A stretch of 64,000 bases of DNA from Ignelater luminosus (Eukaryota > Arthropoda > Insecta > Coleoptera > Elateridae): NCBI GenBank assembly GCA_011009095.1, contig VTPC01008495.1:31052-95051 (forward strand). Reading direction: 5' to 3'. The translations under genes and the position numbers were made by a program. Numbering within the stretch: the first letter of the stretch is position 1; every line of letters begins with the position of its first letter. Below the pieces are notes generated by a model. It had not been told where the DNA came from. It worked only from the letters and a program-made list of their open reading frames with translations, and did not search any database. Positions 1-12,441 of this stretch are shown in pieces.

Positions 1-3000
1 AAACAAGAATTCTAAATAAATTATTCTTGGCAGATTCTAACTTAATTTCAATCAACTTTTACTCAAGACTCTCATTAGTCTGTAAGATTCAAAATATGAG
101 AGTATTTTTTACAAACGAAACAAGATTTGTACAAATAAATAAACAAATAAAGACGTGCGTTGGGCAACGCAATGGTCAAAAGACTGAACTACGCTCTCGA
201 CAGAAACAGAAAAGAAGACACACACCAAGCGGATCTGTTCAAAGACGAATACTGAAAAAGAGTTAGGTAGGCCTAGGGCATTTACAGATTTTTAAAGTAA
301 AGAAAAAAGAAAAGAAAAGTGAAGTAGATGAAGTGCAGCAAGTAAAGAAACATGAAAGGATAAACTTATAATTGATATCAATGACACGAGATATTCAAGG
401 CGTAGTCAAACTGATTTATTAATCAAATGAAACCTTTTGTTAATAAAAGCACTACAAGTATATTTTGACTCTGCAAGAAACTTTAGAGTCCTGAAATAAA
501 TCTGATGTTGTCTAAGAGAAAATGATTTAGTTTTTCAATAAAAACTAAATGTCCTAGATGGTCTAATAAAATAAAATTGATGATCATTTGCTCTTAAATT
601 TTACTTTGCTCAATAAAATTCAATTTAAAGAATTCATTAATTAAATAGTAATAAACTTTGTTTTCTGCCTCTGGTCTAAACTAGAATCACGGTACATATT
701 TCCGGAACGTTATTAGTTTCTGTAGCTGTGAGACAACTACTTCCATTCTAAAACTTTCCTTACGCTCTGAGAGATTTAGCATTTGGGATTGGGAAATTAT
801 AAAAAGAATAAAAAGGAGGCATTTTTGTTATTAGAAATTTTAAATACTTTATAGATGTAACAAAATGATTATAGAATAACTTGTGTTTATTATCATTATC
901 CATTATCATCGTAGCAACAATGACAGAAAACAATAATTATCATTTCATCTAGCTGCTGTAGATGATTCATTTTGAACGGTAAATAGAAATCAGATAAATG
1001 TAGGTAGATATAGTATGTGTTTAGCAGGTGAAATGCATAAGTTCCTCCCTCTACTTTAAAAAGATGTGGTCCTTGAATTTGCCCGAGATTCATCACGTTT
1101 TCTATGCGTGGACAACATACTGCGATCTTACACAATAATTTTGTATGAATTTATTTAAAAAAAAACGCAATTATTTATGTATGTAATCATAATGTATAAG
1201 AATAACAAACAATACCACCTCCCACAACATTATTAGTCAAATAGAAAAGGAATGCTGCACAATGAAACAGTAAAGATGACTAATGCTGTCCTTTGTTGCT
1301 TCCTCTTTTCATTAGTTTTTTGGAATGTAGTAAGGTAAGGTCTCTGAACTGAGTAATAATTTATTGTTTACTAAACACTTCCGGATTTTTCATTGAATAT
1401 GTAAATTTATAATGACGTAAAATCTCAGAAATTCTTTTATTCATTTTTGGCAATAGAAATTAGGATATTCTATCTCCATAAATTCAACATGTAAAATAGA
1501 TTTTGTTGAACTAGAATTCTTTGCAATTCTAGAAACAAATTAATATAAATAAACATAATTGCAACATTGCTAATTCATTGTAATCAATTAAAAAATTCAT
1601 TCTCTGAAAAACGATACTTAATTGATATGCCTACCTACCATGTCTCACTGAAAATGGTACATTACCTTTTCCCTGTGTAAAGTTGTTCGATAGATCTTAG
1701 AATTCTTTGGATATTCTGTGAGATTTTCAGAGATATACCTATATCCAGTACAATACTCATTAACTTGAATATTATCTGTTTTTCCTTTTAGTAAAAATAA
1801 AATTAAAAAGCTTATTATATTGTTTTCTAAACAGCAAAGGATTGAACCGAAATGTAACTTTTGATAACATTAATCATCAGTATTAGAAACTCTGAAACGA
1901 TAACTATTTATAAGCTAATTTACAAACTGGTAGGATGGATTGGGATTCCCAAATAGAAGCAAAACAGGTAGGTATGCTAGGAAATAGGTAGGGCAAACAT
2001 TTCTTCTATAACTGACCTCTTTTACTAAAAAAAGTTTTGAATTCTTAACTTTTGAATTCAATAAATTCATAAATACTCAGCTTTTTTTGGTGTTGTTGAT
2101 AAATTAAGTAGGTAATCTTGTGTAATGAAATGACCCAGTATAATTATGATGTATGTAGGTACACAAGTGTTATATAGATTTGACTACTTGAAACTTTTAT
2201 GCACTATTTGCTTTTTGATACCAATTAAATATTTAGACAATAATAGCTTATTGTTAATAATACTTGACCCATTTTCCAAAAATCTAGGATTTTATAAAAA
2301 CTGTCTTTATGTTACCTATGATTGGTATTACCTAAAGACTTCTCAATAAGTGAGACAAGCGAGTACATTCTACTGTAACCGTAGACAATCTTCTTTTTTA
2401 TTTTTAACAAACGGGTTATCAACCCAAACAGGTTTTTTGCAACTTTGTGTTTGGATAATATAATGGGCATACAGAAATTTATATATAGTGGGTACTTTGC
2501 AACAAAAATCTTGCATCTACAATAAGAAAACACTTTTTACATAACTACCTTTTTTAAACGACATTCCAAGTAATTTAATTTGGTTAATTCCTGAATTTTT
2601 CTGCAAAGTTTTTCCAATCTAAAAACTTGATAGTTTTCTGTCTAAAATTCTGTCTGTTTATAAATCTAAAAGGTTTGCTTGGAGTGTACACAAGGTATTT
2701 ATTTGTGTCTCTCTTCTTTTGAAATCGTTTCATATTTACTTTTAAACAACTATACAAAAAGAAGTATTGTGCTAAAGTCAAATAAGGATCTTTGACTTTT
2801 GGAAAGGCCCACACTCTCAAAAGCAACAATAACCTGATGTGAAATTACATGGTACATACATACACAAATATGGATTCACCAACACAACTTGTTTACATTA
2901 AAATAGTTATCAAAAATCTTGTAATGTTATACTAGAATCCTAAACATGTTTTGCAACTAATCATCTTATAGTTGGAATTTTACAGAACTCCAATAAATAT

Positions 3001-3682
3001 TTAAGATGACATTTTAAAAGGTTTTTCCCCAGGTGAAATTAAGTAAAAGAAATGTCGCATTCACATTTCGCTAAATATGTATGCAAAAAAACTAAATTAA
3101 TCTATTAAGATTTATGTCCGCAATCTCACAAGTTTCGAAAATCCGGTAATATCCAGTTTCACCCGTGCTTATACAATCTCTTAAATTTCAGGGCACATTC
3201 GGTCACTGTCATTCAATCACAATTCATTTAAGAAGTTTATTATTAGAATGGTTTTATGAACTGAAATATTTTATTTAAAGATAAAAATGTAAAAAATTTG
3301 TTTAGTATTCAACATTTATTTACTGAAGTTTATATTTAGACAATAGGTTTTTATTGATATGACGAAAGCGATGGGTTTTTAATAGTTAACAATCAAACTA
3401 AATCGAATGTCACATTCTACAGATTATTTTTAAGAAATTGGCAATCGCTTTAAATGATATTTATTAACAATAACGTGTACATCATGATTTACAAGAATAA
3501 TAAACTTTTAAATTTACCGCTTAAACGTCCCTGAAGATAGTCAGATCTAATACAACTAGAGGTCGCTATCGCTCAAGACCGCTTAAAAGTCAAAAAGTAC
3601 TGTAATGACTGTAATTCTAACCTTAAAAAGTGTATGATATAATAAATTCGCAAATTTACCGTTTTGCATTTCAAATAGAATA
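1..3682. other. gene-free AT-rich region upstream of the OCIA-domain gene
   Basis: Both strands were read and no coding exon, RNA gene or transposon motif was recognised. The reading frames present (60-80 codons) have AT-driven composition and no familiar motif. The last few hundred bases must contain the promoter of the gene starting at 3683, but no TATA box at a convincing distance or other core element stands out. The 79-codon frame at 27-266 is lysine- and arginine-rich and unrecognised. Confidence 0.6.
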
Positions 3683-4710
3683 ATGAACTCTAAGGATTTT
3701 GAAAGAAATGAAAAGGATTCAAGACCCTTTCCAGGTCCTAATGCGCCCAGACAACATTCTCCGGTGTGTGAATTTTATAATCTTTAAACTTAATTTTGCA
3801 ATGTTTTGTAATAATTTTAGTATAAATTTACCCCGGAAGAATTACGTGTATTGAAAGAATGTAATAAAGAAAGTTTCTTTCACCGATGTTTACCTATCAG
3901 TGCTTTAATAGGTGGTGGGCTGTATTACGGAGTTAAAGCAGGTAAGTATAATTTTATTGTTCACGCAATTTTATATTTTTAAAGAAGATCTGTCTTGTAG
4001 GCTTTTTAAAGAGTCATCCAAGATATGGTGCAACACCAAAGGTTATTCTTGGTGTTGTTGTGGGTTATTTTGTAGGAAAGTTTTCATATCAAGGTAAATG
4101 TGCTGAAAAACTCATGTCATTACCAAACAGTCCTATAGGAGAAATGTTAAGGCAAAGAAGGAAAGGTGGTTTTCAAGAGAGGTGAGTGTCGGCATATATT
4201 TGATTTGCAAATTAAATGAAATTTATAATAGTTTAGAGCCAGGATTTGGACCAGGAATGTCGCTGGCGCCTTTCAGTGGAATGAATCCTTCAGATACATA
4301 TACCGATGTACCTCCTAGAAATAGTCTTGATATAGATACAACTAGACCAGAAGTAAATGGTTTGGATGATTCACATAGGCCTTCAATTGACAGTAAGTTT
4401 TAAATAATAAATCAGATTTATCTGAAATAAGATTGTAGATCCCATTTATGAAGAGGAAATGCCCCCCGTTCAAAAACATGTATCTACTTATGAAGAATTA
4501 CGTAAGAAAAATAGGGAAGAATATCAACAAAAACGAACTGGAAGTTATAGGTAATTGTTTCACTTTCAATCGTATAATCAATAAACATATTGTTTTGCTT
4601 ATAGAGTTCCTAGCGAACCATCAGTATCGACAATACCAATTCCACAACCAAAGCCAGAACCAGCTACACCAAAAGCACAAACAAATAAATATGGGGATAC
4701 TTGGGGATAA
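3683..4710 (+). CDS. OCIAD1: OCIA domain-containing protein (OCIAD1/asrij family)
   Basis: Six exons: 3683-3763, 3821-3941, 4001-4181, 4232-4392, 4439-4550 and 4605-4710. All five introns are GT-AG, 46-59 bp long, and the phases join into one 253-aa frame. The OCIA domain spans about residues 28-115. It opens with YKFTPEELRVLKECN, followed by two glycine-rich hydrophobic segments (about 51-67, LPISALIGGGLYYG, and 81-93, KVILGVVVGYFVG) and a Cys-containing stretch, GKCAEKL. The acidic, proline-rich tail ends in NKYGDTWG, close to the conserved C-terminus of animal OCIAD1. Known for the family: in flies asrij sits on endosomes and maintains blood-cell precursors through Notch and STAT trafficking; vertebrate OCIAD1 is endosomal and mitochondrial and affects complex I and III. 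Those roles are inferred here. The start is the first ATG in a good frame, with a short proline-rich leader. It stands alone on its strand, 5.3 kb before the next gene. Confidence 0.95.
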
Positions 4711-4820
4711 AATATTTAAAATGCTGGCTGTTTTATTGCATGTAGATTATGAACTCTAGAAAAATAATTTTACTTAATGAGAAAATGAACTGAAAATGAG
4801 TGAACTCATGCTTTGAACGC

Positions 4821-4826
4821 AATAAA
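4821..4826 (+). terminator. poly(A) signal of the OCIA-domain gene
   Basis: An AATAAA hexamer lies 111 bp after the stop codon, followed by T-rich sequence. It is the first canonical signal downstream, so it probably sets the 3' end of the transcript. Confidence 0.7.
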
Positions 4827-7800
4827 GAAATTTTTATTTCATGTTACAATGTAATTATAAAGGTGCTAATTAAGTATTATGTTTTTATGTCTTTATTTTA
4901 TTTACATTTAATATTGGAATACACTTGATTGACTTGTGATACAACGTATTGCACAAAACATTTTGCCCTCTGTCTGTTGCTTCTAAGACAAAATTTAGAT
5001 CTACCATTGAGTAACGTTCACTTATTGTTTATGAAACTTAGTCTACAAAAGTAAAAAGAGTTGTGGTTTTGTGACATGAAAATTGGGCTGATGACAGTAT
5101 GTCTTGCACTTACTACAACTATGCAATCTTTTTTAATGTGGTATTGTGGCTGACTACAGTTCTTGTAGTCAGCTGGAGGTCATTCTTTAACAAATGGGCA
5201 GTGATAAATCTTGATTTTGGTTTTAATAGTCTGTTAGATGTAATTTTCTTGTTTCAGCCTCATTTACATCTGTCACGATTCCTGACAATAGAAATCGTAA
5301 TACTCTTGTGTAGGTATCTCTGCTTAATGTGAAGTCTTGCAGCAACTTTTTGTTGCTTATAATCTTTTTTTAAGCAGAGCCGTTACTTTTGTTACATTTA
5401 CTTTTTACAGAAACCATGTTTGGATAGTACACAGAAGAAGATTTTTGTAGCAAAACCTCTTCACATTCTTATCATAGTTTGTATCGCACACTATTATATT
5501 TTTCTATTTAAATTGAATTTGTGCTAGTAAATGAGAAATAGAAAATTAACCACAAATGATAAAGATAATGCATAACACGATGTTATTCAGGTACTATTTT
5601 CTAGTAAACACTTGAAATATAATCAATAAACATAATGCAAGATAATTTATCACTACAATACATGATGCGTTGCATTCAGTATTTTACATCTTCATAATTA
5701 TTTTACGTTAATTTTCCCTGGAATAATTGATTTTATCTTTAACATAAACTATGTCAAGTTTTTCTTTAGAATAATATTGAATAAGTTTTATTAGGAATCA
5801 ATACTGTTTTTTAACAAGTATTTTGGTTTGCAATAAACACTTAAAACTAATGAGTTGAGCTCATCCTTTGGATCAACATTAATAAAGCAAAAAAAATAAA
5901 CTTTCAGATTTGTTTAACTTTGCAACAGCTAATGGCAAAATTGCGTTTTCTGGATGATGATTGCAAAATAAAATAAATGAATGAAAGCAGATACTTTTAT
6001 GAAAGATGTTATGAGAAGCAACAAGTGTTATTATTATCATCTACGTAATATTCAGTCTTTAAGGATAGGAATAACAAATTGCAATAGCAGAATCAACAAA
6101 ATGTATTTAACACATCTGAATATAGGTAAGTTATGTGTAAGTAGTATTAAGTACATTTAGCAATAGAAATCTTATTGTACTTTAGATATTAAGTTTGTTT
6201 CTTGTTTACGTTATTTTGTTAGTTTTCTAAAATGATCACTAACTGCAGTTTCACTGCTACAATATTTACACCAACACTATAAAGGTTTATAACAAATTAA
6301 CTCGATAGATGCTTTGCTTTTTGTAATGTTAATTTTTGGAAATCTTCAAATTAGCAAGGTTGATGATATTCGTCGTTTTCTTGATATCTTGGAAATATGT
6401 GGGATGTTAAAATGAATTTCTTTCAAAAGGTAACTACCTCGTTTTTCAAACCTGTAGATAATTTAGAGATACGAAGTGTTTTTGTATTTTTTTCGTAGAA
6501 TGAACTGTTTTCAAGTAAAATGGGATCTTCGGGAATCCCGCACTATCGATTAAAATAGATTTCTCTACATGGTTTTTACTTTATGGTATTGTTAGGTGAC
6601 TGAAATAACAATATATATTATTAGGTTGCATACATATCATTTGTACATACTCGAAATATGTTCACTTCTGCACCTCTCGTGATTGAGTCAACACCTACCA
6701 CACACAACCTCATCTATTATGTGAATTTCAGTTATCATCACGTTCATTATGAGCTAAGATGTAGAACTGTGTGTGTTATATCTTTTCAAAAAATGCATAT
6801 TACACCACTTGCACTGTCGAGAAACATAAAACATCAATTTTTGAAATTACAAATAATTTATAGGTAATGACAAAAAGAAAATGCACCGTTTTTGAGTAAA
6901 ATTGAATTCTCTGAAGCTATGCAATGGCAGATCTTTATTTTTTTGTTCCAACATGTTTTATTGTCATGCTCATTGCAATTACCCTTTCTGTCTGGTTCCT
7001 AGATTAGCAGTGATTTATTATAAAGTATTTGGAATTCCAATTAAATATTGTAGCTTAGAACAAGACCAAAACAGTAAACACTACCTACCTGTTGGTAATC
7101 TCTAATTAACGTTAACTTGACAAACTAATTAATAAATTGCGCTACTAATTTTCTTTGGCCAAACGCAGCAAAAAAAAATTCCAAAATGTGTCACTCTCTA
7201 TAGATTCTTGTCTTCCCATAATTTTTGTAGTACCTAGACATTTTATACAATCTAAAATAACTGCATGATCCTATCAGTTCTTAAGGAGCTCTAAACCCTT
7301 TCAGTTTTTCAAGCGTTTTAAAGAAGCTTCGAGTTTTTGCAAACTTTTTGGCTTTACTATAGCCAGGTGGACTTTCACGATCTTTGAGCTTCTGATTCTT
7401 GGACATTGCGTTTTTGGATTTGAAACTGAAATTTATAGTTAAGACCTGATGATGATAAAATCTATGTTCAACCATTTGAGCTCTCTTTCGATTGTTTTGA
7501 TGGTCAAATCCAAACCTTTTTGATAAAAATGTAATAATAGACTTTCCTCCAGTCGAAAGAATCAGAAATCAAAAGAAAAGTCCAAATAACTTTTATTGAT
7601 TGTTCTTGTAGTCGCTTTGAGTCTTTAGAATCATACAGGTAACATTTCTAAGACTTTCTCATCAGATTCTCAAAATCTTTTACCTAGAAAAGGTCCAGAA
7701 CTATATACATAGGAGTTTTCAACAGAAAACTAGACGCCAAAGCATTTTTGACATTCAATAGGTATTTTCACTGTTTTTCAAATCTTTGAATATCGACGTT

Positions 7801-8184
7801 CAGGGGGCAAAAGAAATATTGATATTTAACATTGAAAAATGCCTTGAATAATTAATCTAATAAAGAGAGGAGTAGTTTAGTAATCAAGAAGATGTGGATC
7901 TCTCATAACATCTAAGAGTATCCAGCTGATTCAGTATTTAACAATAAACCTGTAACAAGCATGCAGGATCTCTCTTGTTTGTGCAATACCGGACTTTCGT
8001 TAGCAATGAAATCACTGAAATTTAAAAGTCTCCAATTGTACAATATTGTGCACAGGATACAAATACATATGGCTCTAGAGTATGTTAGGATCACAATCGG
8101 GTGACCAATACCGTTTGCAAATTTGCACAATCCATAACGTCTACCATAAGTACATTCATAAGCTGAATAATATAAAACTTGGTT
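4827..8184. other. intergenic region between OCIA-domain gene and arginine kinase
   Basis: AT-rich, with no recognisable exon on either strand. The frames at 5099-5332 (+), 6658-6867 (+), 7281-7475 (-) and 7912-8196 (-) match nothing I know and are not flanked by a convincing set of splice sites. The one clear structure is the perfect hairpin at 5149-5173. Confidence 0.5.
5149..5173. repeat. perfect 10-bp inverted repeat (hairpin)
   Basis: GCTGACTACA at 5149-5158 and TGTAGTCAGC at 5164-5173 are exact reverse complements separated by 5 nt. They lie about 440 bp beyond the stop of the OCIA-domain gene. The stem is too short for a typical microRNA precursor. Function unknown. Confidence 0.6.
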
Positions 8185-8388
8185 TGCAAGGCGCATGCAA
8201 ACGGAATGCTTACATTGCGCGCTTGCGCATTAGAAAGTAACTCCTCTTATTTCAGCTGTGGTTTAGAGACCTGTCGTCGTATTTAGCTGTGCTTGTGGTG
8301 ATATTTACAAAAGTTACAACGCCTCCATTACACCATTAATTGCAGTGCACTTGTCACGTGTGCATTCAAGAGCCGTATTGTTGCTTGT
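8185..8388 (+). promoter_or_regulatory. possible promoter and untranslated first exon of arginine kinase
   Basis: GC content and CpG rise sharply here. Two GCGC/TGCGCA-type palindromic motifs lie close together (GGCGCATGC at about 8190 and GCGCGCTTGCGCA at 8217-8229), resembling the NRF-1/ewg site found in many insect promoters. Downstream, a good donor (CTTGT|GTAAGA, GT at 8389-8390) could end a non-coding exon. The kinase start codon sits shortly after a plausible acceptor (TTTTTTCAAATTAG ending at about 10034), so an intron of about 1.6 kb in the 5' UTR is possible. This is inference from motifs only. The same DNA might instead serve an unseen minus-strand transcript. Confidence 0.25.
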
Positions 8389-8390
8389 GT

Positions 8391-10033
8391 AAGACTAGAA
8401 ACGGATATAAGTAATAAAAGATAGAAAGCGAGGAGAACGAAAAGGTTTTGCTTACAAGATTCACCTGTTTTGACACACCTCGCGGTAGGTGTGCGCCTTG
8501 AATTCTTGTAAACGATCAAATCAAGGATGTCTTGGACTTCACCTACACCTACAATCAAAATACCAGCTCATCATTCCAAACATAACTCTGCTCTCAGCGT
8601 TCTCCTGACGGCCACCTTCCATTAGCGAAACTGACTGAACAAACCCAATTCTGCAACCGCGTGATAATATCGATCTTGAGGTTGACTCTAGAGGCATCAC
8701 ATAGCTTTGAGGGGTTCCGTCTTGCTTTCACTGATTTCTGTGGGTATCGTGTTATCGTTAGGAAAAGTACATGTGCGTTTTTTGTTTTTGTTTCCCCGTC
8801 TCTGCTCTTTTCTATCGCAAAGCTCACCACTAATATCTCAATAGCGCTTTTCATGCCTTTGTCTAACTGATCGCTACATTCACTTCTACTTCTATCACGA
8901 TCTTTGCAGAACATATCCATATACCTACATGAGTGACCACTGGTTTCTGCTGTTTGTCAACTTGTGGCCACTACAGGAGAAACCTCTTCGGCCAAGATTT
9001 AAAAAATGAGTTTTTTTCTGGGAAGGCTAATTAGATTATTCAGTCCACGCAGGAGCAGTAGAATGTTTTTGCGACAACGGCTTACCCTTGGTGACGTTTC
9101 GCGAATAGTGAAGATTCCGGTGATGATCCGCTGCTGATGTTGAGCAGTGCTAACCAGTTTTTGTCTTGACCACGATAAGGGAAACCGCAAAAGACTTTAA
9201 TGAGAACAGGAGGTCCGAAGATATGATATTTGTATTTCCCGAAAAACCGCTAATTACATCGCTAGACAATTGAAGTGGGCGATTTTTTAGGTTTTATTCA
9301 GGAAACTGAAAAGAGGATTCAAAGTGTTTCAAATATATGATCTTTGCTTTGGTCTACTACCCTGTTTACGTATCGACCCTTAAGAATTCCAGACGAGCGC
9401 ACTTATGTTGGAGTAGCGAATCTTAGTCAATAATGGGTTGAACAGAGGTCTTGTAGGGGTAAAGCAGGGTTTCGAGGTGGCAGTCTGAAATATACAATAC
9501 AGACATGTAACAAAATGTGTTTAAATTTCATCAGGTCAGTTTTCAGTGGATAATCAATAGAACGACTTGATTTGCAGTCAGTGGTAGCTCACTTTAACTG
9601 TGAAAAGAAATTTTTGACAAGAAGAAAGCATGCCGGACTTTTGAAAAATTGCAAACTTCTTGTCAGCATAAGTATAGCACGAGTAGAGAGGTTAATTTTG
9701 AAAACTGTCATGAACATCTCATACGTCATGCTCCAAACGGTGCTTTTAGCCAAAACAACAAAACGCAATTTATTATTATTTAGAAGCTTACAGCAATGGA
9801 GAATGAAGCAGGTTATACCTTTTTTACCTCAGTATTAGTTTTTCTCTAGATATTATCAACCTTGTTTATTTATAAATCTTTTTCGACCGTTAATTATAAT
9901 AATGATCTAATTTAAAATTTTGACATCTACCAGAAATTTTACAAAATAATATCTATAGCAACAAGTTTTTTTTAATTTTCCTTTAAAACGTTTCTGTCAA
10001 AAAAAACTTTACATTTTAATATTTTTTCAAATT
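8391..10033. other. GC-richer stretch before arginine kinase, no gene recognised
   Basis: About 8.4-9.5 kb is less AT-rich than its surroundings and carries several frames of 60-108 codons on both strands (for example 8594-8920 minus and 9572-9838 plus). None shows a known domain, and they overlap on opposite strands, as non-coding GC-rich DNA often does. It may be a 5' UTR intron of the kinase or an old unrecognised repeat. A 7-bp hairpin (CACACCT/AGGTGTG, 8474-8493) is present. Confidence 0.35.
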
Positions 10034-10056
10034 AGCATTCTCATAATTTTCGAACA

Positions 10057-12335
10057 ATGGCAGCAGCATGTCATGACTGTTATAGAAAATGTGGAAAATC
10101 TGCTGGTGGTGTAGATCCTAATGTACTTGATAAATTGGAAAAAGGTTTCGCACAGCTTCAAACTTCAAACTCAAAATCTCTGTTGAAAAAGTATCTTACT
10201 AGACCTCTATTTGAAGAATTAAAGAATAAAAAGACTTCATTTGGTTCTACCTTACTGGATTGCATTCAGTCAGGTATTTTAAATCTATAATTTCTAGAAC
10301 TTCATCTGATTGGCTATGTTATTTTTAAAAGGTTTGGCAAATCATGATTCTGGAATAGGAGTCTATGCACCAGACGCAGATGCCTATACAGTTTTTTCAA
10401 AATTATTTGATCCAATTATTGAAGATTATCACTTAGGTTTTACAAAGAACGACAAGCATCCACCATCAGATTTCGGCGATGTGAAAACACTTGGCAATGT
10501 AGATCCAGGTGGAAAGTTTGTTATATCAACCAGAGTGAGATGTGGTAGGTCTTTAGAAGGCTATCCTTTTAATCCATGCTTGACTGAAGCGCAATATAAA
10601 GAAATGGAAAAGAAAGTTTCAACGACACTTACTGAACTTACTGGGGAGTTAAAAGGAAGATACTATCCTCTAACTGGAATGACTAAAAAAGATCAACAAC
10701 AATTAATAGACGATCATTTTCTGTTTAAAGAAGGTGATAGGTTTCTACAAGCTGCAAATGCGTGCAGGTTTTGGCCCACTGGGCGCGGTATATTTCATAA
10801 TGATAATAAGACGTTTTTGGTTTGGTGTAACGAGGAAGATCATCTAAGGATCATCTCAATGCAACAAGGTGGTGATTTAGGAGCGATTTACAGACGTCTT
10901 ATTGAAGGTGTGCAGTCAATCGAAAAGAGAATGAAGTTTTCCAGGCATCCTCGACTTGGATTCTTGACGTTTTGTCCAACAAATTTAGGTAAGATATACA
11001 TTCTTCTGAATAATTGTTTTTGTACTCGGTCACATTTCAAATTGCCTTTTGTGCGATGTGTATTTCTGCAACTATTTGTGACTATGATTGGTCAATTGAT
11101 ACGTTTTAAGCGTGTTTGATATTAATTTGATAATAATATATAAAAACCGACAAAGATAATTTGATCTTAAAAATAGATTTAAACTTGATATAATTATAAT
11201 TATATTTAAACTGCAGATAGATAATGAAAGAAACTCAAACCATTATAGCTATATGACTTAACAGTAACAAAACCACCCAGTAAGATGAGTTTTACAAATA
11301 GTTGTGTAGGAGAAATGACCTGATTACATGTAATTTAAGTCAGAAAGTTAAAAACTGATGCATTTAAAGAGTTTGTGACATGAAATCGACAGCAACTAAC
11401 TATAATAATGAAAGCTCTCTCCAGTTTTGCCAACTAGAAACCAATAAAGTCAAAATATAACTTTGAAAATCTACCACAAAGCTACCTATATCACAGATAT
11501 ACCTTACCTCATCCTATCTACCAGATGAAGAAATGCAGGGTAGTATTAGGTACAGATGTCAAACATTTTTGCTGAACTGTTTTTTTTTTCATTATTTTCA
11601 AGATGGCATTCTTAACATTTACTTATAAAATTTCTTGTCTCCAAGTTACTTGTAACAATTATTAATACTGAGTTTTCTAATAGGCTGAAACTGCAATGCC
11701 ATTTTAATAATTATAATTCATGCTCAGATTACATATGCAATCCACATCAATAATTTATTTAAATAACCTCATATTTAAGATGAATTTATTAGATGTTTAC
11801 TTAAAAAATACTTTAATAAACAAGGTCATTTAAATAAATCACCAAGATTATCGACACGCTTTGTATACTCAGTTCTGATTATAATTTTTAAGGTAATCCT
11901 CTTACAAGGTTATAAATTGATCATCTTTATCCATCTTTCCTAAAGAAGACCATTTGAAATATGCAATGTGCTTTAATAAATATAACAATTTCAGAAAACT
12001 ACTTTCAAATTAATAGGTTATGTTTTCATTTTATGAAACTTCAGATATTATGTCAACTGTAATTCATTATTAATATATTCTTCACACCAGGAACAACAAT
12101 CAGAGCATCCGTACATATTCAAGTTCCAAAACTAGCATCAAATTATAAAAAATTAGAAGAAGTGGCTGGACGCTACAATCTACAAGTCCGAGGTACCCGC
12201 GGTGAACATACAGAAGCAGAAGGAGGTATCTATGATATTTCCAACAAGCGCAGAATGGGTCTAACTGAATACCAAGCTGTAAAAGAAATGCATGATGGAA
12301 TTCTTGAGATTATAAAACACGAGAGTGCGGCATAA
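10057..12335 (+). CDS. AK: arginine kinase (ATP:guanidino phosphotransferase, EC 2.7.3.3)
   Basis: Makes phosphoarginine from arginine and ATP, reversibly, as the arthropod energy buffer; normally cytosolic. Exons are 10057-10273, 10332-10988 and 12091-12335 (introns of 58 and 1102 bp, GT-AG), giving 372 aa. The N-terminal helical domain (about 20-105) includes the substrate-specificity loop SGIGVY (79-84). The catalytic domain has STRVRCGRS (138-146, nucleotide-binding arginines R140 and R142), WCNEEDH with catalytic E241, [11 protein letters not shown] with the reactive C287, and [13 protein letters not shown] with E330. These correspond to Limulus E225, C271 and E314 with a constant offset of 16. 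The extra 16 residues form a Cys-rich leader ([14 protein letters not shown]...) before the usual start. The ATG has good context (ACAATGG). One odd position is HPRLGF where most kinases have HDRLGF. Multiple introns rule out a retrocopy. It converges with glutamine synthetase. Confidence 0.97.
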
Positions 12336-12338
12336 ATT

Positions 12339-12356
12339 AAAAAAAAAAAAAAAAAA
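12339..12356 (+). repeat. A18 homopolymer directly after the arginine kinase stop codon
   Basis: Eighteen uninterrupted A residues begin three bases after the TAA at 12333-12335 and lie inside the 3' UTR. Because the gene keeps its introns, this is not the tail of a processed copy. Slippage-prone, and it could prime oligo-dT internally in cDNA libraries. Confidence 0.85.
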
Positions 12357-12425
12357 GGAAAAGTACACATAAAAGTAAAAACATTTTACAACAAATTTAT
12401 TTTTTTATTTTTGTTAACAATTAAA

Positions 12426-12441
12426 AATAAAATACAATAAA
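12426..12441 (+). terminator. poly(A) signals of arginine kinase
   Basis: Two AATAAA hexamers (12426-12431 and 12436-12441) lie about 95 bp after the stop in very AT-rich DNA, so the 3' UTR is probably near 120 nt. Confidence 0.6.

Noticed and set aside
27-266. 79-codon Lys/Arg-rich frame at the left edge
   Set aside because: No recognised motif, no splice context and no GC bias at third positions; could be part of something outside the window but cannot be supported.
8594-8920. 108-codon minus-strand frame
   Set aside because: Overlaps an open plus-strand frame in GC-richer DNA, has no known domain and no start context; most likely non-coding upstream sequence of arginine kinase.
12339-12356. 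A18 tract as evidence that arginine kinase is a retrocopy
   Set aside because: The gene keeps two GT-AG introns in conserved phase, so it is not a processed copy.
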